DNA from: Alcaligenaceae bacterium CGII-47
GTDB taxonomy: Bacteria > Pseudomonadota > Gammaproteobacteria > Burkholderiales > Burkholderiaceae_B
Direction: 5' to 3'
DNA: 64,000 nt
Assembly (NCBI GenBank): GCA_019166125.1
Contig: JAHTBO010000003.1
Coordinates: 66,985-130,984, forward strand
Positions 1-7,916 of the stretch are shown piece by piece. The first letter of the stretch is position 1. Each line of letters opens with the position of its first letter. The position numbers and the translations under genes were made by a program. The notes beneath the pieces were generated by a model. The model saw nothing but the letters and a program-made list of their open reading frames with translations, was not told the DNA's origin and made no database searches.

Positions 1-361
1 CCTTGAACCAATGATTCAGGGTAAAGACCAGGGCCAGGACGCCCACCATGAGTTTGAGCATCGTGTCGCTCACAAACTGAAAGGTCAATGCACCCACAAA
101 AATACCCAGAAGCGCGCCAGGCAACAGTCTGCGCAGCAGGGCCCAATCACAGCGCCCCACCCAGATGCGAAATCCAGTGACATCCATCACACACAAAATG
201 GGCAACATGATACCGGCGGCCTGTCTGGGCGAAATCGCCAGCGCCATCATGGGCACGGCCAACACACCGAGCCCCCCGGCAAAGCCTCCCTTGGAGATGC
301 CGATCAGCAATACAGCTGGCACAGCTACTACATAGAACAGCAGATCTGGGACGATGAGCAC
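1..361 (-). CDS. TSUP-family (TauE/SafE) permease, N-terminal part
   Basis: Partial gene running off the left edge; only about the first 120 residues are here. The protein begins with a hydrophobic helix, then a glycine-rich stretch (ISKGGFAGGLGVLAVP) typical of the first TSUP repeat, followed by more membrane segments (MLPILCVMDVTGF; LKLMVGVLALVF). Members of this family export or import sulfonates, sulfite and related anions across the inner membrane; the substrate cannot be told from this part. The start is taken as GTG at 361 because an in-frame stop lies just upstream and no ATG is available between them; no strong ribosome binding site is visible, so the start is uncertain. It diverges from tpm across about 110 bp. 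Confidence 0.8.
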   Translation of the reverse strand, partial: MLIVPDLLFYVVAVPAVLLIGISKGGFAGGLGVLAVPMMALAISPRQAAGIMLPILCVMDVTGFRIWVGRCDWALLRRLLPGALLGIFVGALTFQFVSDTMLKLMVGVLALVFTLNHWFK

Positions 362-470
362 GCGTACGCCGAGCCATTTGGTATCGAGTTAATCATCGTA
401 GCCGAATTATGAAGCGATCGCGCACCCGTGAGGCTACACTTCGAGGACAAACTCATTGCAGGAGGACAAT

Positions 471-1130
471 ATGGATACGGAGTTCTGGCTTCAGCGCTGG
501 CGTGAAGGGCAGATCGGTTTTCATCAGGACCGCGTCATGCCCCTGCTACAAAAGCACTGGCCTATTGTGGCGCTGCCCCCTGGCAGTCGCGTACTCGTGC
601 CGTTGGCGGGCAAATCACTGGACATCATCTGGCTCGCTAGCCAAGGGTACCGCGTGCTTGCCATCGAGCTCTCTGCCTTGGCAATCAAGCAGTTCTTTAC
701 AGAAAACAATCTAAGCCCCACGAGTCACGACTCCCCGCTCGGGCGGCACCACATTGCCGGCGACATCGAGGTGATCTGCGGCGATGTCTTTGGTCTGGAT
801 GCGACGACACTGGCAAGTTGCACGGGGTTTTATGACCGTGCTGCGTTGATTGCTCTGCCACACGCCACGCGGCTGCGCTATGCGACCCATGTCTACGGTG
901 GCCTGCCTGCACATTGTCGTGGCCTGTTATTGACCGTAGACTACCCACAGCACGAAATGGACGGACCGCCCTTTTCGGTCGACGACGCCGAGGTGAACGC
1001 CCTGTATGGCGAACACTGGACGATCCAGACGCTTGACGAACGCGACATCTTGGCAAACGAGCCCAAGTTTGCCCAACGCGGCCTGAGCCGGATGTGTACC
1101 CGCGTCTATCGCCTAGAGCGACATACGTAA
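471..1130 (+). CDS. tpm: Thiopurine S-methyltransferase
   Basis: A 219-residue cytoplasmic SAM-dependent methyltransferase of the bacterial TPMT family, which methylates thiopurines and, in some bacteria, selenite or tellurite. The N-terminal family signature [15 protein letters not shown] is clear. The SAM-binding region follows ([16 protein letters not shown]), with GDVFGL and [11 protein letters not shown] further on. Length matches the family (about 215-220). ATG at 471 is chosen over an upstream in-frame ATG at 456 because a strong AGGAGG sits about 6 bases before it. It appears to be a single-gene unit, followed by the hip gene after 116 bp. Physiological substrate in this organism is unknown. 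Confidence 0.95.
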   Translation: MDTEFWLQRWREGQIGFHQDRVMPLLQKHWPIVALPPGSRVLVPLAGKSLDIIWLASQGYRVLAIELSALAIKQFFTENNLSPTSHDSPLGRHHIAGDIEVICGDVFGLDATTLASCTGFYDRAALIALPHATRLRYATHVYGGLPAHCRGLLLTVDYPQHEMDGPPFSVDDAEVNALYGEHWTIQTLDERDILANEPKFAQRGLSRMCTRVYRLERHT

Positions 1131-1246
1131 TGGTAGATATCCATATTATCAACAATGGTATTAACCACCTACCCACGCAAATAGACAAATAATAAAAAAA
1201 CAAAGAGAGGGGGAGTCAATCAACATGACGACCATAGGAGTCAATC

Positions 1247-1558
1247 ATGAAATCATCTCGACGCACTTTTTTAGTCTCCAGTATCGGTCTGGCCTCCTCG
1301 CTCGCTTTATCGCGCCAAGTCTTGGCCGACTCCGCCAAACTTGAGGAGAGCGACCCACTGGCCACATCTTTGGGCTATAAGCACGACGCGACCTTAGTCG
1401 ATAAGGCCAAGCAGGCAAAATACGTCGCGGGTGAAGCGTGTGCGAACTGCCAGCTCTATCAGGGCAAGGCAGGTGACCCCTGGGGGCCCTGTCCAATCTT
1501 TGCTGGTAAGCAGGTCAATGCCAAGGGGTGGTGTAGCGCTTACACCAAGAAGGCATGA
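1247..1558 (+). CDS. hip: High-potential iron-sulfur protein (HiPIP)
   Basis: A 103-residue periplasmic electron carrier. The N-terminus has a twin-arginine signal (SSRRTFL) followed by a hydrophobic run and a probable cleavage after VLA (about residue 27). The mature part has the HiPIP pattern of four cysteines that hold a [4Fe-4S] cluster: CANC at about residues 65-68, then GPCPIF and GWCSAY. HiPIPs carry electrons between a bc1 complex and terminal acceptors such as cytochrome oxidases or photosynthetic centres. An AGGAG lies about 6 bases before the start. The bases just upstream contain a 10-bp direct repeat and an overlapping out-of-frame reading frame (see findings). Confidence 0.95.
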   Translation: MKSSRRTFLVSSIGLASSLALSRQVLADSAKLEESDPLATSLGYKHDATLVDKAKQAKYVAGEACANCQLYQGKAGDPWGPCPIFAGKQVNAKGWCSAYTKKA

Positions 1559-1577
1559 CGACCAATCTGATCCATCC

Positions 1578-2468
1578 CTAATCGGCCAAGGCCTCAGCAC
1601 CTTCATTCCAGTCGCGCACACGTGAAAAGCGCTGTAAGGCCTGCCCGACATCCACCCCAAATGGCGCCAACGTATCGGCCAGCGCACCTGCGTTTTTTGC
1701 AAGCATTTCGTCCTCAGGCAACTGGCCACGACTAGCAATCAACACGCGGTTGCCTTCGCGCAGATTAAAGAACTCGCCGAATACCGCCGCATAGGTGACA
1801 GACTCCTGATCGTACAAGTAGCTGTTGGTGAATGTGTTGGCCACCAGTACGCCATTGGGGGAAAGGATGGCACGCACATGCTGCAGAAACTCTAGTGTCA
1901 GCAGGTGAGCAGGGATATAGTCAACGTCGAATGCATCCAGCATCACCATATCGTACTGTCGTCCTTCCCGATGTGCCCGTTCCACAAACGCCCGGCCATC
2001 CTCGACAAACACCCGTTGCCGTGGGCCTTGCTGATACCCGAAGTAGCGTTCGGCCACACGAACCACCGCAGGGTCGATCTCGACACTATCGATGATGGCA
2101 TCGGGCACAATTTTGCCTAAGGCCTGCGGTATGGTTGCGCCCCCCAAGCCAATAATCAATACATTCCTGGGCTCGGGCATGAGGAAAAGCGCGGTCGTCA
2201 TCATGCGGGTGTACGCAAATACCATTTTGTCCGGATTCGCTAGCTCAAAACAGGTCTGGCGTCCGTTATCTTCAACTTCATTGAAATTCATGCACCGTTG
2301 GCCGTGCTCCTCAATAACAAGAACAGGCGCAAACGCCGACGGCTCGGTATGGATAAGTCGTGGATCCGCGGCGGTAAGCAAGGCGTAGGAGGCCAGGGCG
2401 CCAGCGCAGGCGGCAAGGACAATCCCCAGCACAACAAGATATCGAGGTTGACAGCTTTTAAGTTTCAT
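1578..2468 (-). CDS. Membrane-anchored spermidine-synthase-like protein
   Basis: A 296-residue protein of the spermidine-synthase (polyamine aminopropyltransferase) fold. It begins with one hydrophobic segment (YLVVLGIVLAACAGALASYALL, about residues 10-30), which suggests a membrane anchor or uncleaved signal. The Rossmann part shows the family glycine motif LIIGLGGATIPQAL, the acidic SVEIDPAVV, VEDGRAFV and the catalytic-loop-like DAFDVDYIP. Proteins like this (SpeE-like, MFS-spermidine-synthase type) are common in Burkholderiales and their substrate is not established, so I do not call it SpeE. The start at 2468 places the hydrophobic helix at the N-terminus and has a weak GGCAGGA site upstream; a longer in-frame version begins at 2639 but would overlap the divergent DUF924 gene. 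Confidence 0.75.
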   Translation of the reverse strand: MKLKSCQPRYLVVLGIVLAACAGALASYALLTAADPRLIHTEPSAFAPVLVIEEHGQRCMNFNEVEDNGRQTCFELANPDKMVFAYTRMMTTALFLMPEPRNVLIIGLGGATIPQALGKIVPDAIIDSVEIDPAVVRVAERYFGYQQGPRQRVFVEDGRAFVERAHREGRQYDMVMLDAFDVDYIPAHLLTLEFLQHVRAILSPNGVLVANTFTNSYLYDQESVTYAAVFGEFFNLREGNRVLIASRGQLPEDEMLAKNAGALADTLAPFGVDVGQALQRFSRVRDWNEGAEALAD

Positions 2469-2522
2469 ATAATCCTGCCCATTAAGACTTAACGATACCC
2501 CACTACCAACACCAAGCCTGAT

Positions 2523-3065
2523 ATGAATATAAGTGCCCAAGACGTCGTTGATTTCTGGCGATCCGCCGGAGAGGCTGGTTGGTTTAATGCCGACGCAGCC
2601 TTTGATGCCCTTTGCCATGAACGGTTTTTGGCTCTGCATCTGCTTGCCTCACGCAACGAGCTTGAGCACTGGAGCCAGGATCCCACAGGCTCGCTGGCCC
2701 TGTTGATCCTGCTTGACCAACTGCCACGCAATATTTTTCGCGGCAGCGCCCACGCTTATGCAACCGACCCGATGGCGCGTGCGGTGGCATACCAAGCCCT
2801 ATCCCTGGGCTTTGACCAGCAGTTCACCCCTGAATTACGCAGCTTCTTCTATTTGCCGCTCATGCACTCCGAGATATTGGCTGACCAGCAGTATGCTAGC
2901 AAACTGTTCCAGACTCTGGACACACCCCGTGCGATCAAATGGAGAACGCATCATCTGGCAATCATCAAGCGCTTCGGCCGCTTTCCTCATCGCAACCGTG
3001 TTTTAGGCCGAAACACTACACCAAACGAGCAGGCATGGCTGGACGAGGGGGGGTTTCAAGACTGA
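2523..3065 (+). CDS. DUF924 family protein
   Basis: A 180-residue soluble protein of the DUF924 family, an all-helical TPR-like fold of unknown function that is widespread in Proteobacteria. The recognisable conserved blocks are VVDFWRSAG near the start, LILLDQLPRNIFRG in the middle, RSFFYLPLMHSE and RFGRFPHRNRVLGR near the end. Length fits the family (about 180-200). It diverges from the spermidine-synthase-like gene across about 54 bp and ends 6 bases before the convergent fghA. No function can be assigned from sequence. Confidence 0.9.
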   Translation: MNISAQDVVDFWRSAGEAGWFNADAAFDALCHERFLALHLLASRNELEHWSQDPTGSLALLILLDQLPRNIFRGSAHAYATDPMARAVAYQALSLGFDQQFTPELRSFFYLPLMHSEILADQQYASKLFQTLDTPRAIKWRTHHLAIIKRFGRFPHRNRVLGRNTTPNEQAWLDEGGFQD

Positions 3066-3071
3066 GCACAT

Positions 3072-3932
3072 TCAATTCGATCCTAAGCGTTCCGCATGGA
3101 ATGCCACGTGATCCTGGATGAACGTAGCGATAAAATAATAGCTGTGGTCATAGTCCGCATGAGTGCGCAGCACCAGCGGTTGATTAGCCTGTGCGCAAGC
3201 GGCCTTGAATGCGTCGGGGTGTAGTTGTGACGCCAAAAATCCATCAGCCAGACCTTGATCGATAAGTATGCCTTTGGGAAATGGATCTTGGGCCCGCGCC
3301 ATCAATTGGGAGGCGTCATAGGCCGCCCAAACCTGTCGGTCTGACCCCAGGTAGGCCGTAAAGGCCTTTTCGCCCCAAGGCACACGTGAGGGCGCCGCAA
3401 TCGGCGCAAAGGCCGACACTGATTGAAATTGATCCCGATGACGTTGCGCCAACACCAGCGCACCATGTCCACCCATAGAATGACCGGATATGCCGACACG
3501 CGCGGCATCGCCTGGCAGCACGCTGGTCACGAGTCGAAATAGCTCGTCAACAAGATAGGTCTCCATCCGGTAGTGCGCACGCCATGAAGGCTGCGTGGCA
3601 TCCAGGTAGAATCCTGCCCCCGTACCCAGATCCCAATCATCGTTCTCACCTGGCACCCCCGCGCCCCGCGGACTGGTATCAGGTGCCACCAACATCAGAC
3701 CATGCTGCGCGGCAAAGCGTTGCGCCCCGGCCTTGATCATAAAGGTCTCTTCGGTACAAGTGAGCCCCGCCAGAAAAAACAGCACAGGCACCCGACCACC
3801 CTCGGCTTGCGGCGGCACAAATACCGAAAACCGCATGGGTAGGCCAATCGCCTGCGAGGCGTGACGATAAAAACGCTGCATCCCATCAAAACAGCGCTGC
3901 TCGCTTAACAACTCTATCGTATCCTGCGACAT
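3072..3932 (-). CDS. fghA: S-formylglutathione hydrolase
   Basis: A 286-residue alpha/beta hydrolase that splits S-formylglutathione into formate and glutathione, the second step of glutathione-dependent formaldehyde detoxification. The nucleophile motif is GHSMGGHGA with the catalytic serine at about residue 150; LAGLTCTEETF and APDTSPRG are typical FrmB/FghA/esterase-D blocks. The C-terminal HADYDHSYYFI holds the catalytic histidine. Length matches the family (about 280). It follows frmA by 16 bp on the same strand with an AGGAGGTC ribosome binding site, so the two are almost surely one operon. Confidence 0.95.
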   Translation of the reverse strand: MSQDTIELLSEQRCFDGMQRFYRHASQAIGLPMRFSVFVPPQAEGGRVPVLFFLAGLTCTEETFMIKAGAQRFAAQHGLMLVAPDTSPRGAGVPGENDDWDLGTGAGFYLDATQPSWRAHYRMETYLVDELFRLVTSVLPGDAARVGISGHSMGGHGALVLAQRHRDQFQSVSAFAPIAAPSRVPWGEKAFTAYLGSDRQVWAAYDASQLMARAQDPFPKGILIDQGLADGFLASQLHPDAFKAACAQANQPLVLRTHADYDHSYYFIATFIQDHVAFHAERLGSN

Positions 3933-3948
3933 AGTTGACCTCCTGCTC

Positions 3949-5055
3949 TTAATACAACACGACAGAGCGAATCGACTCGCCGCGCTTCATCAACTCAAAG
4001 CCTTCGTTGATCTGCTCGAGGGCCAGCGTATGGGTGATCAGGTCATCGATATTGATCTTACCCTCCATATACCAGTCCACGATCTTGGGAACGTCCGTGC
4101 GTCCACGCGCGCCGCCAAAGGCCGATCCCTTCCACTCACGCCCCGTCACCAGTTGGAACGGACGTGTGGAGATCTCGGCGCCCGCCTCAGCCACACCAAT
4201 GATGATGGACTGTCCCCACCCACGGTGACAGCACTCTAGCGCCTGACGCATCACCTTTGTATTGCCTATGCACTCAAACGAATAATCCGCGCCGCCATCT
4301 GTGAGCTGGATAATGTGATCGACGACATTATCAACTTCACCCGGATTGATGAAATGCGTCATGCCGAACTTACGGGCCATCGCCTCACGCGCTGGATTCA
4401 GGTCGACCCCAATGATCTTGCCAGCGCCAACCATCCTGGCACCCTGGATGACGTTCAGACCAATACCGCCCAAACCAAACACCACGACATTCGCACCCGC
4501 CTCTACCTTGGCGGTAAACAGCACCGCGCCCAAGCCTGTCGTCACGCCGCAACCGATGTAGCAGACCTTATCGAAGGGTGCATCGTTGCGGATCTTGGCC
4601 AGGGCAATCTCGGGGACCACAATGTGATTGGAAAATGTCGACGTACCCATGTAGTGATGCACCGCCTTGCCGCCTACCGTAAAGCGCGATGTTCCATCAG
4701 GCATGAGCCCCTTGCCCTGTGTCGCACGAATCGCCGTACATAGATTGGTCTTGCGAGAGAGGCAGGACTTGCACTGGCGGCATTCCGGCGTATAGAGGGG
4801 GATGACATGATCACCCGCCTTGAGCGAACTGACCCCCGCCCCGGTCTCGAGCACAACCCCCGCACCTTCATGCCCCAGGATCGATGGAAAAATTCCCTCG
4901 GGATCGGCTCCTGACAAGGTGTAGTAATCAGTGTGACAGATGCCGGTGGCCTTGATCTCGACCAGCACTTCGCCTGCGCGAGGGCCAGCCAGCTCAACGT
5001 CCTCAATGGTCAAGGGCGCGCCCGCCTTCCAGGCAACTGCTGCGCTTGTTTTCAT
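3949..5055 (-). CDS. frmA: S-(hydroxymethyl)glutathione dehydrogenase / class III alcohol dehydrogenase
   Basis: A 368-residue zinc- and NAD-dependent enzyme that oxidises the spontaneous adduct of formaldehyde and glutathione to S-formylglutathione. The catalytic zinc ligand region (ATGICHTD and GHEGAG), the structural-zinc cysteine cluster (CRQCKSCLSRKTNLC) and the NAD-binding VFGLGGIGL are all present. Full family length (about 370). An AAGGAG ribosome binding site lies 6 bases before ATG at 5055. It is the first gene of the formaldehyde operon with fghA. No FrmR-type regulator gene is adjacent, so regulation is not evident. Confidence 0.97.
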   Translation of the reverse strand: MKTSAAVAWKAGAPLTIEDVELAGPRAGEVLVEIKATGICHTDYYTLSGADPEGIFPSILGHEGAGVVLETGAGVSSLKAGDHVIPLYTPECRQCKSCLSRKTNLCTAIRATQGKGLMPDGTSRFTVGGKAVHHYMGTSTFSNHIVVPEIALAKIRNDAPFDKVCYIGCGVTTGLGAVLFTAKVEAGANVVVFGLGGIGLNVIQGARMVGAGKIIGVDLNPAREAMARKFGMTHFINPGEVDNVVDHIIQLTDGGADYSFECIGNTKVMRQALECCHRGWGQSIIIGVAEAGAEISTRPFQLVTGREWKGSAFGGARGRTDVPKIVDWYMEGKINIDDLITHTLALEQINEGFELMKRGESIRSVVLY

Positions 5056-5203
5056 GGTGTGCTCCTTATCGCTGTGATCCAGAGTGCGCCGCCAAGCCGC
5101 GACAACAGGAATAGCTCAGTTTAAACGAAAAGATTTTCAGCGGCGCCCCCCACTTCTACCGTGCGCAGTAACATGTACTTTGCCTGACACAGGGAGAGCC
5201 CCC

Positions 5204-5800
5204 ATGCCGCATCACGACAAATTCACCTCTGTAGATCCCCGGACGGCGCAGCCAAGGCCTTCGGGCTATAGCGCGACGGCAAAAACCCTACACTGGCTAA
5301 TCGTACTTTTGGTATTGGCCCAATTTGTCGTTGTATTTCTGATGCCCAGTATCGGGCGCGACACCGTACTCGAACCGCTCATTACCCGGCATTTTTCAAT
5401 TGGCGTCCTGATTCTTGTTGTGATGGCATTCCGCTGGATGCTACGCCTACACCACCCGGTTCCACTGGATACGCCAGGCCTGGCAGCCTGGGAGCGCTGG
5501 CTGGCTTATGCAACGCATCGCCTGTTCTATTTCATTTTGTTGATTGGGCCATTCTTAGGCTGGGCCTCAGCGTCAGCCCACTCGCTCTCGGTCAATATAT
5601 TCGGTGTTATACCACTACCCAGTATCGCTGCCCCCAAGGCCAGCTGGGCGCTGACCGCCGGAGATATTCATACGGTCATGATGTGGACACTGCTCGCGCT
5701 GATTGGCCTACACGTGGCCGCAGCGCTAACCCACCACTATTTCCGGCATGATGATGTGCTGCGACGCATGCTGCCCGGTGGGGGGACACGCCGCCCTTAG
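5204..5800 (+). CDS. Cytochrome b561 family protein
   Basis: A 198-residue inner-membrane dihaem cytochrome of the bacterial b561 (CybB-like) family, which passes electrons between quinol and partners such as periplasmic redox proteins. Four membrane helices are visible (about residues 27-46, 63-83, 107-127 and 152-172). Candidate haem ligands are the histidines in KTLHWL, RHFSIG, ATHRLFY and GLHVAAALTHHYF. ATG at 5204 is chosen because AGGGAG lies upstream and the family starts just before the first helix; a longer frame from 5084 has no such site. The physiological partner is not known. Confidence 0.9.
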   Translation: MPHHDKFTSVDPRTAQPRPSGYSATAKTLHWLIVLLVLAQFVVVFLMPSIGRDTVLEPLITRHFSIGVLILVVMAFRWMLRLHHPVPLDTPGLAAWERWLAYATHRLFYFILLIGPFLGWASASAHSLSVNIFGVIPLPSIAAPKASWALTAGDIHTVMMWTLLALIGLHVAAALTHHYFRHDDVLRRMLPGGGTRRP

Positions 5801-5839
5801 CATGGACGCATGCATAGGCTGCTCGGATATAAACGGACC

Positions 5840-6229
5840 TTACCAAGGAGCCTTGTCATCGTACAGGCAGAGAAAGCCGCGTACGATTCGATAGATATAC
5901 CAAATCCCAACCACAGCAACCACGACAAAACCGATGTAGGCCATGGCCAGTATTGCCCCCACCAAAACCCATAGCGCGCCGTACCAAAACGTGCGGATCA
6001 AAAAGCGCAGATGCAGGCCATAAATCGTGCCAGCATATTCAGCCCGTCTGACATACGCCATGATCAGGCCAATAATCGTTGGCACACCACCCAGAACCAG
6101 CCCCAAGGCATACGCACCATACACAATCATAGTGAAGGTTTTATAAGTCTTTAGCTGTTCGGCATTGAGCGCCGAGCTGTGCGACACCGCTGGGCTTATG
6201 GAGATATTTTGATTGGAATCAGCTTGCAT
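5840..6229 (-). CDS. Small DUF4870-like membrane protein
   Basis: A protein of about 129 residues with a hydrophilic N-terminus and three hydrophobic stretches (YGAYALGLVLGGVPTIIGLIM; ALWVLVGAILAMAYIGFVVV, possibly two helices; and the segment after it ending in RIVRGFLCLYD). The arrangement resembles DUF4870-type membrane proteins of unknown role. Start is uncertain: ATG at 6229 is chosen as it is nearest the family-like part, but in-frame ATGs at about 6277 and 6370 are possible. It diverges from bcsZ across roughly 220 bp, which probably holds promoters for both. Confidence 0.65.
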   Translation of the reverse strand: MQADSNQNISISPAVSHSSALNAEQLKTYKTFTMIVYGAYALGLVLGGVPTIIGLIMAYVRRAEYAGTIYGLHLRFLIRTFWYGALWVLVGAILAMAYIGFVVVAVVGIWYIYRIVRGFLCLYDDKAPW

Positions 6230-6451
6230 AGACGTTGACTTCAAATATGATGGGTTTGCGCGGGATACCAACGCCATTATACCGATGCGGGGTTGTCCTG
6301 AGCTGCGGAACGCATCACACATGGCCTCGCGGCAGCGCCGCTCAAACACCAAGAAATTACTATCGTACACTTGGCGTACCTACTTTGACGACGAATTGGG
6401 TGATGGTGCAGGCCGCATCCAGCCCGGTGGGTTTTATAACGGAGATCCATA

Positions 6452-7675
6452 GTGGGAATCTGTCGCCACTCGCCTAGTTATGCCTCCATAATCGTGCGGC
6501 TATGGTGTGTGTTTATTTTGATGCTGTGCCAGATGCCGGTGGTGTTGGCACAACAGCATTGCTCGACGCATTGGCCGCTATGGAATGATTTTCGTACGTA
6601 TTTTGTCCAAGATAGCGGGCGTGTCCTGGATGCCAGCACCAGCCAACAGCACAGTTCATCAGAGGGCCAGTCCTACGCTATGTTTTTTGCGCTGGTCGCT
6701 GGCGATCGCGAAGCATTCGATCGGATCTGGACGTGGAGCGTCAATAACCTGAGCACGGGCGACCCCAGTCAGCACCTGCCTGCCTGGCTGTGGGGCCGAG
6801 CAAACGATGATACCTGGCGCATACTGGATAAAAACTCTGCATCCGATGCAGATCTGTGGTTCGTATATGCACTACTGGAGGCCGGTAGATTATGGCGAGA
6901 GCCAGCCTACACCCGCCAGGCTCAAGCCTTGCTGGCGCTAGTGACATCGAAAGAGCTAGTCGAACTACCTGGGTTTGGCCCGATGCTGTTGCCTGGCATG
7001 GAGCACTTTGTCAAGCCTGAGGATAGCGCTTGGCACATCAATCCCAGCTACTTACCCATACCCGTATTACGACGCCTGCATAATGCGTTGCCTGCGGGCC
7101 CTTGGGATGGTGTTGCCGACAATACGGCAGCACTGATAGAGGCGGTATCTCCGCGTGGTTTCGCGCCTGATTGGGCGACCTATCAGGTACAGGGCCCATC
7201 AGCGCTATTTATCGCGGATCCAGTCAAAGGGGCGATGGGCAGTTATGATGCGATTCGAACCTACCTATGGGCCGGCATGACCGCACCCATGGATCCACTG
7301 TATGCACGGTTGCTGAGTGCGCTCGATGGTATGGTTACCGCGACGCGCGATCAGGGCAATGGGGTCCCTCCTGAATCAGTTGATACAATAACCGGGGCGA
7401 CCGAGGGCAGAGGTCCCTTTGGTTTTTCCGCCGCCTTAATCCCTTACTTTAAAGCCAAGGGCCAGTCGGCGCTGCTGCTGCAACAACAGACACGGGTAGC
7501 CGCCATGCTGCGCGAGTCGGTAACAGCCGAAAAACTACAACAAGGGCAGCCCCCCTATTATGACTATGTGCTCAGCCTATTTGGCCTGGGCTGGATCGAA
7601 AACCATTTTCATTTCAGACTGGATGGCACGCTAGCTACACCGTGGGAGAAAGGGTGTCTCGGTACAAGTAACTAG
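6452..7675 (+). CDS. bcsZ: Cellulase BcsZ, glycoside hydrolase family 8
   Basis: A 407-residue periplasmic endo-1,4-beta-glucanase that trims cellulose during export. A signal peptide is evident (hydrophobic run followed by VVLAQQ at about residue 34). The GH8 catalytic acid lies in SSEGQSYAMFFA and the catalytic-base region in SASDADLWFVYAL; the INPSYLPIPVLR block is also a family feature. GTG at 6452 is the start, with GGAGAT eight bases upstream. It heads the bcs cluster, whereas in Escherichia coli bcsZ lies between bcsB and bcsC. A 241-bp gap separates it from bcsG, so it may have its own terminator or the next gene its own promoter. Confidence 0.93.
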   Translation: MGICRHSPSYASIIVRLWCVFILMLCQMPVVLAQQHCSTHWPLWNDFRTYFVQDSGRVLDASTSQQHSSSEGQSYAMFFALVAGDREAFDRIWTWSVNNLSTGDPSQHLPAWLWGRANDDTWRILDKNSASDADLWFVYALLEAGRLWREPAYTRQAQALLALVTSKELVELPGFGPMLLPGMEHFVKPEDSAWHINPSYLPIPVLRRLHNALPAGPWDGVADNTAALIEAVSPRGFAPDWATYQVQGPSALFIADPVKGAMGSYDAIRTYLWAGMTAPMDPLYARLLSALDGMVTATRDQGNGVPPESVDTITGATEGRGPFGFSAALIPYFKAKGQSALLLQQQTRVAAMLRESVTAEKLQQGQPPYYDYVLSLFGLGWIENHFHFRLDGTLATPWEKGCLGTSN

Positions 7676-7916
7676 TTCTGGGTACTATATCGCTTGGCGA
7701 TTGTGGGCCATGCCGAAAAAGGGCATTAAAGCATCCCGATATCAGCTTTGTAATCCAAGAAAACTAAACCGTTTTCCGGATAGCTGATAAGCGAAATGAG
7801 CAGTAACGTGTACTATAGAAAAGTCACGGATTAAGCTGATAGGTAACTGGCTCCAAAGGACGGCAATAGCCATCGACGGAGCCAAATGTAATACTTTGTT
7901 TCCTGGAACAAGTGCA
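7676..7916 (+). other. bcsZ-bcsG intergenic region with inverted repeats
   Basis: This 241-bp stretch has no credible gene; in particular no reading frame for the small membrane protein BcsF. It contains the inverted repeat TGGCTCC (7848-7854) / GGAGCCA (7878-7884), which encloses a smaller GGC-AATA-GCC hairpin (7862-7871), and three copies of an AGCTGAT-like word (reverse orientation near 7741, forward near 7786 and 7833). This could be leader RNA structure or operator sites for bcsG, but that is inference. Confidence 0.4.

Noticed and set aside
697-1203. A 168-codon minus-strand frame opposite tpm
   Set aside because: Antisense to a clear tpm gene and very arginine-rich; no domain is visible.
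7676-7916. A possible bcsF between bcsZ and bcsG
   Set aside because: The only short frames are under 20 codons and none has a membrane helix.
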